Shown here: in pieces, positions 50,481-57,968 of the stretch
Numbering within the stretch: position 1 is the first letter of the stretch
Layout: each line of letters begins with the position of its first letter
Assembly (NCBI GenBank): GCA_944382965.1
Contig: CALWOA010000001.1
Coordinates: forward strand, 124,001-188,000
DNA from: an uncultured Oscillospiraceae bacterium
GTDB taxonomy: Bacteria > Bacillota > Clostridia > Oscillospirales > Oscillospiraceae
Length of the DNA stretch: 64,000 bases
Direction: 5' to 3'
Notes under the pieces: model-generated
The model's input: the letters and a program-made list of their open reading frames with translations, nothing else
What the model was told of the DNA's origin: nothing
The model's database searches: none
Translations under genes and position numbers: made by a program

Positions 50481-51434
50481 TTACTTTGAAGAAGCATTCT
50501 GGACATTATCCAGCGTAAAGGACACAATCTGCTCCTGATCGGGGGCATAGGCTCTGTAGGCGTGTCCTTCCAGTTCCAGATACCAGTATTCAAATCCGGA
50601 TCTTACCTTCAGTTCTACAGTAACAGAGGATTGGTTCTGTGCTGCTGCCGGTAGAGGATTCAGATAAAGGCAAGTTCCTGCTTCTGTCTGAATATCGGTC
50701 ATTCCGATTGCGCCGGGATTGTCAGCCATGGCGGTGATGGTATCTACCCCGTTAACCAGTACATGATCCCCCAGGTGAAGTTCTTGGGTGACCACGCAGA
50801 CGTAGCCATTTTGCACAAGCAGCTGCCACATTTTCTCATAAGCTTCCGGGGACAGCATCTGCCGGAGTTCTCCTTCCATGGCCAGAGTATCCCGTTTCAT
50901 GGAATGCTCTTGAACGTATTCCGGCAGGGGGCCGTACTGGGCTTCGTAGGTCTTTCGATCAATGCTGCCGGAAGACATCGAATTCGTACCTTTGAGCTGC
51001 CGCAGAAGAGCCTCGTCCACCTGATATCCCACCACCGGCTCCGGCAGTACTTCTTCCAGATTGTACCCCAGCAGAATGGTTTCTCCGTCATAGTAGCTCT
51101 GAGAGAGGACAAACTTGGATGCGTCCATCTTGGGCAGTTCCACCACTTCCGGAATCTGGGTTTGACTTGCCTGCTCTGCCTGAGCGTATATGGTCTCCTG
51201 GGGGAACTGCTCCTTCAGCAGTTCAAAAATGGAAGGAACCCATCCGGCAGCCACGGCGGTTACCGCCAGCAGGCTTACGCAAATTGCAGCCGCCAGGGCA
51301 ACCACAATCGCCCTGCGCAGAGAACGGGTGTGTCCCGTGTCTTTCTGGCTCGTCTGCCGGGCCTGGCTGTCCACCAAATCCAGGAAACGATCGTCCACAT
51401 ATTCCATGGCGTCAAACAGCTTTTTGCTTCTCAT
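50481..51434 (-). CDS. Membrane-anchored anti-sigma-like protein
   Basis: ATG 51434 overlaps the sigma stop by four bases; the longer upstream frame lies in the sigma gene. The 317-residue protein has a cytosolic N-terminus (MRSKKLFDAMEYVDDRFLDL, residues 1-40), one TM (about 42-64) and an outer domain. The same layout is seen in the pair at 19272-20363. The N-terminal MEYVDDRFLDL-type helix is common in clostridial ECF anti-sigma proteins. Confidence 0.7.
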   Translation of the reverse strand: MRSKKLFDAMEYVDDRFLDLVDSQARQTSQKDTGHTRSLRRAIVVALAAAICVSLLAVTAVAAGWVPSIFELLKEQFPQETIYAQAEQASQTQIPEVVELPKMDASKFVLSQSYYDGETILLGYNLEEVLPEPVVGYQVDEALLRQLKGTNSMSSGSIDRKTYEAQYGPLPEYVQEHSMKRDTLAMEGELRQMLSPEAYEKMWQLLVQNGYVCVVTQELHLGDHVLVNGVDTITAMADNPGAIGMTDIQTEAGTCLYLNPLPAAAQNQSSVTVELKVRSGFEYWYLELEGHAYRAYAPDQEQIVSFTLDNVQNASSK

Positions 51435-51991
51435 AGTACCACTCCTTCCTGCTGCAAATGGCTGCGCAGCTGCTGCCGCAGGCGGCTTAACCGGTATTTG
51501 ACTTTGCGCTGGGGCAGATGATATCGCTGGCTGATGTCCGGAACGGACATGGCGTAATAATACCGGCTCAGAAAAATGGCGCAGTCCTCCGCCGTCACAC
51601 TCCCGAGAAACCGATTCAGGCTGACGCCGATTTGTTTTGCCTCCCACAGTTTCTCTGTATTGTTCCTTCTGTCCGGCAGACATTCATCCAATTCGGAAAA
51701 CAGAACCGTCATATGGGGATTGCGCCGCTTTGCGGTATTGTAATCCATCCGGTCATAGGATAGATTTCGGGTAATCCGGGACAGGAAATGCTTCAGCACA
51801 TTCGGCTTGGTAGGCGGAATGGCGTTCCACGCTGCCCAGTATGTATCGCCTACTACTTCTTCGGTATCTTCCTGGCAGTGCAGGATGTTAAATGCCACTT
51901 GGCTCAGGTAATGACCGTATTTCTTCTGTGTCTGCGCAATGGCGTCTTCACTGCGCTGAAAATACAGACGGACAATTTCGGTATCTTCCAC
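51431..51991 (-). CDS. ECF-type RNA polymerase sigma factor (element-borne)
   Basis: GTG 51991 (VEDTEIVRLYFQRSED) follows AGGAGG by seven bases. The 186-residue protein has region 2 (YLSQVAFNILHCQEDTEEVV, WNAIPPTKPN) and region 4 (MSVPDISQRYHLPQRKVKYR). It is coupled to the membrane protein and lipoprotein genes downstream. All lie within the recombinase element. Confidence 0.87.
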   Translation of the reverse strand: MEDTEIVRLYFQRSEDAIAQTQKKYGHYLSQVAFNILHCQEDTEEVVGDTYWAAWNAIPPTKPNVLKHFLSRITRNLSYDRMDYNTAKRRNPHMTVLFSELDECLPDRRNNTEKLWEAKQIGVSLNRFLGSVTAEDCAIFLSRYYYAMSVPDISQRYHLPQRKVKYRLSRLRQQLRSHLQQEGVVL

Positions 51992-52030
51992 TGTGACACC
52001 TCCTTTTGTTTTATAAGGCCTTACACCTAT

Positions 52031-52059
52031 ATAGTAGGAGATTCCCGGGAAAAGGACAA
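52031..52059 (-). promoter_or_regulatory. Promoter of the element-borne ECF operon
   Basis: Minus-strand TTGTCC (52054-52059), 17 bp and TACTAT (52031-52036). Confidence 0.5.
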
Positions 52060-52091
52060 GCTTCTGTAAAAAGCACACGCAATTTTTATCA

Positions 52092-52123
52092 CAAAAAAAC
52101 GGAGCCACATCAAAATGGCTCCG
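52092..52123 (-). terminator. Terminator at the element end
   Basis: CGGAGCCA / TGGCTCCG hairpin followed on the minus strand by TTTTTTT. It lies on the element side of the right junction, so it ends transcripts of the 5' gene half. Confidence 0.85.
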
Positions 52124-52140
52124 GATAAGGGATCTATATA

Positions 52141-52170
52141 CCTGCCTATTTGTGGGCAATGACCTCTACT
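52141..52170. other. Right junction (attR-like): element arm plus core
   Basis: CCTGCCTA (52141-52148) then TTTGTGGGCAATG and the core ACCTCTACT (52162-52170). The arm matches the inverted left arm at 14 of the first 17 positions. Confidence 0.7.
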
Positions 52171-52622
52171 ACGGCAGTAGGCAGGTTGGCGCACAAACGG
52201 GTCACGCCGTCAGCCTCGCCGATGCGGGTATCGCTGCGGTAGATGTGGGAGTGGCTGTCTTCGCCGCACAGAACGGCCCGCTTGGAGAACACGGCAAGAC
52301 CGTACAGAGTGGCAGGACGGGAAACGCCTACCACGGCGTCTGCCAAAATCCGATAGTAGAACGTGATGTCGATGCAGTAATGGTTGCGGTTAAAGGCCAA
52401 AGGCTCTACATCAATGTAGGTGCACAGCAGTTCGGCGCAGCGCACCCGGGCGTTGGTGGCTTTGTCCAGAATGGCTTGGGAACTGGTGGTCAGATATACC
52501 CGAAGGTCTTCGATACAGTCCTTATCCCGACAGGAGTCGGTGATCTTCCGTGTGTGGATGGACATTGCCTGGCGCAGATCCTGAGGATCACAGCACACAG
52601 TGTCCTTTTTTTGCTCTGACAT
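52146..52622 (-). CDS. 5' part of a split cysteine-rich gene
   Basis: A 158-codon frame with GGGAGGTAA before its ATG. The product (MSEQKKDTVCCDPQDLRQAM...) has Cys pairs and two beta-rich stretches, with RLCANLPTAVVEV near the end. After VEV only four more codons (IAHK) precede a stop, exactly where the 9-bp core starts. I recall similar clostridial proteins that continue past this point with the sequence now found at 46190-46573. Function unknown; a spore- or surface-related role is possible but not shown. The full protein would have about 274 residues. Confidence 0.7.
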   Translation of the reverse strand: MSEQKKDTVCCDPQDLRQAMSIHTRKITDSCRDKDCIEDLRVYLTTSSQAILDKATNARVRCAELLCTYIDVEPLAFNRNHYCIDITFYYRILADAVVGVSRPATLYGLAVFSKRAVLCGEDSHSHIYRSDTRIGEADGVTRLCANLPTAVVEVIAHK

Positions 52623-52728
52623 TGGAATTACCTCCCGAATTGAGAATAAGCATAGCGCTTATAGGACAGTTTATGCAGAGATTTTCGGGAAGTGCAGACA
52701 TTTCTGCGGGAGCTTCCGGACAGAAAAA

Positions 52729-52756
52729 TTGGGAAGTCCCCTTCGAGACTTCCCAA
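52729..52756 (-). terminator. Terminator of galM
   Basis: TTGGGAAGTC / GACTTCCCAA hairpin followed on the minus strand by TTTTTCTG. Confidence 0.85.
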
Positions 52757-52765
52757 TTCTGAAAT

Positions 52766-53782
52766 TTACCAGGAGAATTGATAGGTGGTTACGCTGCGAT
52801 AGGTTTCCCCGGCCTTGGTAATGGGCTGGGGCCACTGGGGATGGTGCAGAGCGTCGGGATAGAAATGAGTTTCCAGAGCCACACCGCTGCGCTTGCCGTA
52901 GTACACGCCATCCTTGCCCTGCTCGTCCAGGAAGTTGCCGGCATAGAACTGAATACCCGGGCAGTCGGTGCTGATGGCCAGACTCCGGCCGGAAATCGGA
53001 TCGGACAGAATCGCGCAGGGATTACAGAATACTTCCCAGTTGTGGTCATAGCCGCCCTGCAAGTGCAAAGGCTCATAATCCGCGCCGATATCCTGACCGA
53101 TTGCCTTGGGGGTGCGGAAATCCATGGGAGTGCCTGCTACATCCCGCAGTTCTCCGGTGGGGATGCTTTCTGCATCGTCGGGATTGAAGAAACGGCCCGG
53201 CAGAGTCAGCAGCTGACTCATGGCGGCATCGGTCTTGTCATGGCCGGCCAGATTGAAGTAGCTGTGGTTGGTCATATTGAACACGGTATCCCGGTCGCAA
53301 ATGCCCTTGTAGGAAATCCGCAGTGCACCCACCCCTTCCAGGGAGTAGGTGACCTGAATTTCGGCCTTTCCGGGGAAACCTTGATCGCCGTGGGGGCTGG
53401 TAAGACCCAGGGTAATGGCACTGTCGGTATGGGACAGAACCTTCCACATCCGCTTGTAATAGTAGTCCGGGCCGGAGTGAAGGTTGTTTTTTCCCTCGTT
53501 GGGGGTCATGACATAGACCTTGCCGCCCAGAGCGAAGGTACCATTCTGGATGCGGTTGGCATTGCGGCCTACGGTTGCGCCCAGACAGGCGTTACCCAGC
53601 CGGTAGCCATTACAGTCGTCGTGCCCCAGAACCACATCCGCCATGCTGCCATTGTGGTCGGGAACCATCAGCCGAACCAGTGTGGCACCGTAGTCACTGA
53701 CCGCAGCGGTCATGCCGCCACCGGATATGGTGTACAGTGACGCAATTTCTCCCGAGGGCAATGTGCCGAAAGATTCTTTCAT
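52766..53782 (-). CDS. galM: Aldose 1-epimerase (mutarotase)
   Basis: ATG 53782 (MKESFGTLPSGEIASLY) is nine bases after AAGGAG; the frame runs open further upstream through the promoter. The 338-residue protein has GalM landmarks: GATLVRLMVPD, GATVGRNANRI, catalytic His in TNHSYFNLAG, and GIQFYAGNFLD with the catalytic Glu region near the end. It interconverts alpha and beta anomers of sugars such as galactose. It is monocistronic. Confidence 0.92.
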   Translation of the reverse strand: MKESFGTLPSGEIASLYTISGGGMTAAVSDYGATLVRLMVPDHNGSMADVVLGHDDCNGYRLGNACLGATVGRNANRIQNGTFALGGKVYVMTPNEGKNNLHSGPDYYYKRMWKVLSHTDSAITLGLTSPHGDQGFPGKAEIQVTYSLEGVGALRISYKGICDRDTVFNMTNHSYFNLAGHDKTDAAMSQLLTLPGRFFNPDDAESIPTGELRDVAGTPMDFRTPKAIGQDIGADYEPLHLQGGYDHNWEVFCNPCAILSDPISGRSLAISTDCPGIQFYAGNFLDEQGKDGVYYGKRSGVALETHFYPDALHHPQWPQPITKAGETYRSVTTYQFSW

Positions 53783-53846
53783 GAAAATAACTCCTTTCAT
53801 TTTTTGACCCGGAATACCGGAGATTATGTAAAGAAGGGTTTCTGTG

Positions 53847-53875
53847 ATTATACTATAATCCTCGACGGATTTCAA
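53847..53875 (-). promoter_or_regulatory. Promoter of galM
   Basis: Minus-strand TTGAAA (53870-53875), 17 bp and TATAAT (53847-53852). Confidence 0.75.
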
Positions 53876-54000
53876 ACACTTCTTTGGACCATCGGGAAGA
53901 AAATCCCACTTTCCGATGCCTCGCTGCCGGGGCGGGATAACCGGAAAAACGGGAACTTTTTCCCGCTGAAAACGCAACTACTACATTTTGTATATTCTTC

Positions 54001-54028
54001 TTGACAAAAACACAAGATATAGTATAAT
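54001..54028 (+). promoter_or_regulatory. nrdD promoter with overlapping NrdR box
   Basis: TTGACA (54001-54006), 16 bp and TATAAT (54023-54028). ACACAAGATATAGTAT (54010-54025) matches the NrdR box form acaCwAtATaTwGtgt at 14 of 16 positions and covers the spacer and -10. Confidence 0.65.
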
Positions 54029-54080
54029 AAGCCCTGCATGTAGAAAGTCAAATGGAGAATGTACCCAAGGAGGAACCCCC

Positions 54081-56258
54081 ATGAAGATTATCAAGCGCAA
54101 TGGCGCAGAAGTTGTTTTTGATATTGACAAGATTCTGATGGCTGTGACCAAGGCCAATAACGCCGTGGAAGAGAAGGTGCGCCTGACTCCGCTGCAGATT
54201 GAGCGGATCGGTCAGAGCGTCCAGATTTCCTGTGAGGAAATGGGCCACAGCCCCTCGGTGGAGGAAATTCAGGACTTGGTGGAAAAGGCGATCATGGCCC
54301 ACGGTGCCTTTGAAGTTGCCAAGGAATATATCACCTATCGTTACATCCGCAGCCTGGCCCGTCAGGCCAATACCACCGATGACCGGATTCTCAGCCTGAT
54401 TGAATGCAACAACGAAGAAGTCAAGCAGGAGAACGCAAACAAGAACCCCACCATCAACGCCGTTCAGCGTGACTATATGGCAGGCGAGGTCAGTAAGGAC
54501 ATTACCCGCCGGATTTTGCTGCCCCAGGACATTGTGGCGGCCCACGAGGCTGGCATTATCCATTTCCACGACTCTGACTATTATGCCCAGCACATGCACA
54601 ACTGCGATCTGGTGAACCTGGAGGATATGCTCCAGAACGGCACGGTGATTTCCGGCACGCTGATTGAGAAGCCCCATTCTTTCTCCACCGCCTGCAACAT
54701 CGCTACCCAGATTATTGCCCAGGTTGCATCCAACCAGTACGGCGGTCAGTCCATTTCTCTGACCCATCTGGCTCCCTTTGTCCAGATCAGCCGGGACAAG
54801 ATTCGCAAGACCGTGGAAAAAGAGATGGAGCTGTTCGGCATTGCCCCCAGCGAAGAGACCGTTACCCGGGTGGTGGAAGACCGGCTCCGGGAAGAGGTGC
54901 GCCGGGGCGTTCAGACCATCCAGTACCAGGTAGTCACGCTGATGACTACCAATGGTCAGGCTCCTTTTATCACCGTGTTCATGTACCTGAATGAGGCCAG
55001 ATCCGAGCAGGAGAAGAAAGACCTGGCTATGATTATCGAGGAAACCCTGCGCCAGCGCTATGAGGGCGTTAAGAATGAGAAGGGCGTATGGATTACCCCC
55101 GCTTTCCCCAAGCTGATCTATGTTCTGGAAGAGGACAATGTCCGGGAGGGCACCCCCTATTTCTACCTGACCCGTCTGGCCGCCCAGTGTACCGCCAAGC
55201 GGATGGTTCCGGACTATATCTCCGAGAAGAAGATGCTGGAGCTGAAGGTGGACAAGAATGGCGAAGGCCACTGCTATACCTGCATGGGCTGCCGCTCCTT
55301 CCTGACGCCTTATGTGGACCCGGAAACCAACCAGCCGAAGTACTATGGGCGGTTCAATCAGGGCGTGGTTACCATCAATCTGGTGGACGTGGCGCTGTCC
55401 TCCGGCAAGGATATGGACAAGTTCTGGCAGATTTTTGACGAACGGCTGGAACTGTGCCACCGGGCGCTGATGTGCCGTCATGAGCGGCTGAAGGGTACTC
55501 TGTCCGATGCAGCTCCCATTTTGTGGCAGTACGGCGCTCTTGCCCGTCTGGAAAAGGGAGAGCCTATCGACAAGCTGCTCTACGGCGGCTACTCCACCAT
55601 TTCCCTGGGTTATGCAGGCCTTTACGAGTGCGTCAAGTACATGACCGGAAGATCCCATACCGACGAAGAGGCCAAGCCCTTCGCATTGCACGTCATGCAG
55701 CACATGAACGATGCCTGCAAGCAGTGGAAAGCCATGCATAACATTGACTTCTCCCTGTATGGCACGCCTCTGGAGTCCACCACCTATAAGTTTGCCAAGT
55801 GCCTGCAAAGCCGATTCGGCATCATCCCCGGCATCACGGACAAGAGCTATATCACCAACTCCTACCACGTCCATGTCTCCGAGGAGATCGATGCCTTCAC
55901 CAAGCTGGCCTTTGAGGCGGAGTTCCAGCAGTTGTCTCCCGGCGGTGCCATCAGCTATGTGGAAGTGCCCAATATGCAGAACAATATTGACGCAGTTCTG
56001 GAGTTGATGCAGTTTATCTATGACAACATCATGTACGCCGAGCTGAACACCAAGTCAGACTACTGCCAGGAATGCGGCTTCGATGGAGAAATCAGCATTC
56101 AGGAGGACGATGGCAAACTGATTTGGGTATGCCCCCAGTGCGGCAACAAGGATCAGAGCAAGATGAATGTTGCCCGCCGTACCTGCGGCTACATAGGCAC
56201 CCAGTTCTGGAACCAGGGCAGAACCCAGGAAATCAAGGATCGGGTTTTGCATCTGTAA
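54081..56258 (+). CDS. nrdD: Anaerobic (class III) ribonucleoside-triphosphate reductase
   Basis: ATG 54081 (MKIIKRNGAEVVFD) follows AAGGAGG. The 725-residue protein has an N-terminal ATP-cone (residues about 1-92) for allosteric control, a glycyl-radical barrel, a zinc site near the end (CQECG and CPQCG), and the radical loop RRTCGYIGTQFWNQGR. It makes deoxynucleotides without oxygen. The activase gene nrdG is not adjacent; the next gene is on the other strand. This supports a strictly anaerobic host. Confidence 0.95.
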   Translation: MKIIKRNGAEVVFDIDKILMAVTKANNAVEEKVRLTPLQIERIGQSVQISCEEMGHSPSVEEIQDLVEKAIMAHGAFEVAKEYITYRYIRSLARQANTTDDRILSLIECNNEEVKQENANKNPTINAVQRDYMAGEVSKDITRRILLPQDIVAAHEAGIIHFHDSDYYAQHMHNCDLVNLEDMLQNGTVISGTLIEKPHSFSTACNIATQIIAQVASNQYGGQSISLTHLAPFVQISRDKIRKTVEKEMELFGIAPSEETVTRVVEDRLREEVRRGVQTIQYQVVTLMTTNGQAPFITVFMYLNEARSEQEKKDLAMIIEETLRQRYEGVKNEKGVWITPAFPKLIYVLEEDNVREGTPYFYLTRLAAQCTAKRMVPDYISEKKMLELKVDKNGEGHCYTCMGCRSFLTPYVDPETNQPKYYGRFNQGVVTINLVDVALSSGKDMDKFWQIFDERLELCHRALMCRHERLKGTLSDAAPILWQYGALARLEKGEPIDKLLYGGYSTISLGYAGLYECVKYMTGRSHTDEEAKPFALHVMQHMNDACKQWKAMHNIDFSLYGTPLESTTYKFAKCLQSRFGIIPGITDKSYITNSYHVHVSEEIDAFTKLAFEAEFQQLSPGGAISYVEVPNMQNNIDAVLELMQFIYDNIMYAELNTKSDYCQECGFDGEISIQEDDGKLIWVCPQCGNKDQSKMNVARRTCGYIGTQFWNQGRTQEIKDRVLHL

Positions 56259-56268
56259 GCAAAATAAT

Positions 56269-56301
56269 AAAAGCGCAGAGGAAATAACCTCTGCGCTTTT
56301 T
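56269..56301. terminator. Bidirectional terminator between nrdD and the aro operon
   Basis: AAAAGCGCAGAGG / CCTCTGCGCTTTT hairpin with T tails on both sides. Confidence 0.9.
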
Positions 56302-56745
56302 CTATGCGATTTTTCCGCCCAGCAGGGCTTTTAAGTAGAGAATGGCTTCCCGGTATCCTTCCAGCCCGTGACCTTTGATGGTTTTGCAGCAGGCAAGACC
56401 GGCGTAGGAAATCTGCCGGAAGCTTTCCCGGGAATCTACATCGGAGATGTGGACTTCCACAGCGGGGATGGATACGGCTTTCAGGGCATCCAGAATGGCT
56501 ACGGAAGTGTGGGTGTAGGCGGCCGGGTTAATGACAATGCCATCGAAGACTCCGTAAGCGCGCTGGATTTCGTCCACAATGGCACCTTCGTGATTGGACT
56601 GGAACTGTTCAATCTCCAGATTTTCCGCCTGAGCAGTCTCTTCCAGCAGCCTCAGCAAATCCGAAAAGCTGCTTTTACCGTAGATTCCCGGCTCCCGAAT
56701 CCCCAACATGTTGATATTGGGGCCATTGATAACCAGAATTTTCAT
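56302..56745 (-). CDS. aroQ: Type II 3-dehydroquinate dehydratase
   Basis: ATG 56745 (MKILVINGPNINMLG) follows GGGAGG by seven bases and overlaps the upstream gene by four. The 147-residue protein has the catalytic Tyr region REPGIYG, NHEGAIVDEI, INPAAYTHTS, EVHISDV and the His in this segment. It forms 3-dehydroshikimate. It ends the aromatic operon. Confidence 0.94.
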   Translation of the reverse strand: MKILVINGPNINMLGIREPGIYGKSSFSDLLRLLEETAQAENLEIEQFQSNHEGAIVDEIQRAYGVFDGIVINPAAYTHTSVAILDALKAVSIPAVEVHISDVDSRESFRQISYAGLACCKTIKGHGLEGYREAILYLKALLGGKIA

Positions 56746-57968
56746 ATTATATCCTCCCAATGGGACAAAATAGCAGCGACAGTTTCCTCGGTGCTTTCGT
56801 TGTTGTCGATGACAAAATCCGCAAATGCCTGGTATTGACCCTTCCTTGCTTCATACAGATCAGCAAGCCGGTTGCTCTGAGAAAGGGGTCGTCCATCTGT
56901 GGGCAGTACCTCCAAATCCCGCTTCAGCCAGAAAATCTGCCCATTCTGGTGCAGCAGATTGTAGTTGCGCTCCTGGGTGACACACCCGCCGCCGGTGGCG
57001 ATAATCAAGCCGGATTGCTTTCCAAACTCCGAAAGAACCTGGGTTTCCCATTTTCGGAAGGTTTCTTCTCCATCCTGAGCAAAAATTACCGGAATGGATT
57101 TTTCGGCCAATTCCGGAATTTGCGCATCGGCATCCACAAATACCCGTCCCAATCGTTGAGCGAGCAGGCTTCCAACGGTGCTTTTTCCGCATCCGGGCAT
57201 CCCAATCAGTATGATGTTCTGCATCTGAGCGGAAAGCCTGCGGTGAATGGTTTCGATAACGGTATCGGAAATCTTCGTTCCGGTAAAATACTCTGCTGCT
57301 TCCTTCGCCTGAGCCACCAGCATCCACAGACCGTTTTCGTTGGGCAGCCCCAGTTTTTCTGCATCCAGCAGAAGCTGTGTCCGGGCGGGATTGTACACCA
57401 CATCCAGCACCCCTTCCAACCGGGGAAACTGCTGCAGATCCAGAGGGCTGACCCCGGTCAGGGGATACATTCCCACCGGCGTTGTGTTTACGATTACGGC
57501 AGCGTCGGCATTACGGGAAAGATTTTGATAGTTGTTTTCTCCGCTGCGGGAAATGACCACCGGCTGTGCGCCCAAATCCGTCAGGACGTGAACAACCGTA
57601 TTGGAAGCGCCGCCGCTGCCCAGAACCAGCACCTTTTTCCCGGCAACCGGGATGCAGCTGTGGTGAACCAGGGACACAAAACCAAAATAATCCGTATTAT
57701 GCCCATACAGGCTGCCGTCATTCCGACGGACAATAGTGTTGACACACCCCATTTTCCGGGCAACGGGGGAGAGTTCATCCAAATAGGGAAGAACAGTTTT
57801 TTTGTAGGGCATAGTTACGTTTATCCCGGTAAAATCCCCACTTCGCAGAAAATCTTCCACATCCTCCGGCTCTTTTTCAAAAAGAGAGTAGGTGTATGAC
57901 CCGAGAAACCCATGGATTTGGGGAGAATAGCTGTGGCCCAGTTTTCTGCCCAGCAATCCGCACTTCAT
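56742..57968 (-). CDS. aroE-aroK: Fused shikimate dehydrogenase / shikimate kinase
   Basis: A 408-residue fusion. Residues 1-247 are AroE: LGHSYSPQIHGF (shikimate site), NVTMPYKKTV (catalytic Lys), NTDYFGF and the NADP loop LGSGGASNTVV. Residues about 249-408 are AroK: P-loop GMPGCGKSTVG, shikimate-binding FVDADAQI, ATGGGCV and DGRPL (lid Arg). Both active sites look complete. The enzymes act in sequence in the shikimate pathway. The fusion is confirmed by one open frame with no stop or internal start signal. Confidence 0.93.
   Translation of the reverse strand: MKCGLLGRKLGHSYSPQIHGFLGSYTYSLFEKEPEDVEDFLRSGDFTGINVTMPYKKTVLPYLDELSPVARKMGCVNTIVRRNDGSLYGHNTDYFGFVSLVHHSCIPVAGKKVLVLGSGGASNTVVHVLTDLGAQPVVISRSGENNYQNLSRNADAAVIVNTTPVGMYPLTGVSPLDLQQFPRLEGVLDVVYNPARTQLLLDAEKLGLPNENGLWMLVAQAKEAAEYFTGTKISDTVIETIHRRLSAQMQNIILIGMPGCGKSTVGSLLAQRLGRVFVDADAQIPELAEKSIPVIFAQDGEETFRKWETQVLSEFGKQSGLIIATGGGCVTQERNYNLLHQNGQIFWLKRDLEVLPTDGRPLSQSNRLADLYEARKGQYQAFADFVIDNNESTEETVAAILSHWEDII

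Larger units (their letters stand above)
46554..52170. mobile_element. Serine-recombinase element interrupting a cysteine-rich gene (skin-like)
   Basis: About 5.6 kb between two copies of the 9-bp core ACCTCTACT (46554-46562 and 52162-52170). It holds a large serine recombinase at one end, a 51-residue gene, two small plus-strand genes, a lipoprotein gene and an ECF sigma/anti-sigma pair. Both host-gene halves have the same strand and phase. Joining the element ends yields a symmetric 50-bp attP-like site. Excision would restore one frame of about 274 codons. Confidence 0.75.

Noticed and set aside
52623..52700. Sporulation sigma-E or sigma-K promoter upstream of the split gene
   Set aside because: A CATAAACT string is present but no matching -35 lies at the right distance, so this cannot be supported.
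54048..55874. 608-codon minus-strand frame opposite nrdD
   Set aside because: Shadow of nrdD, whose motifs and ribosome site are clear.
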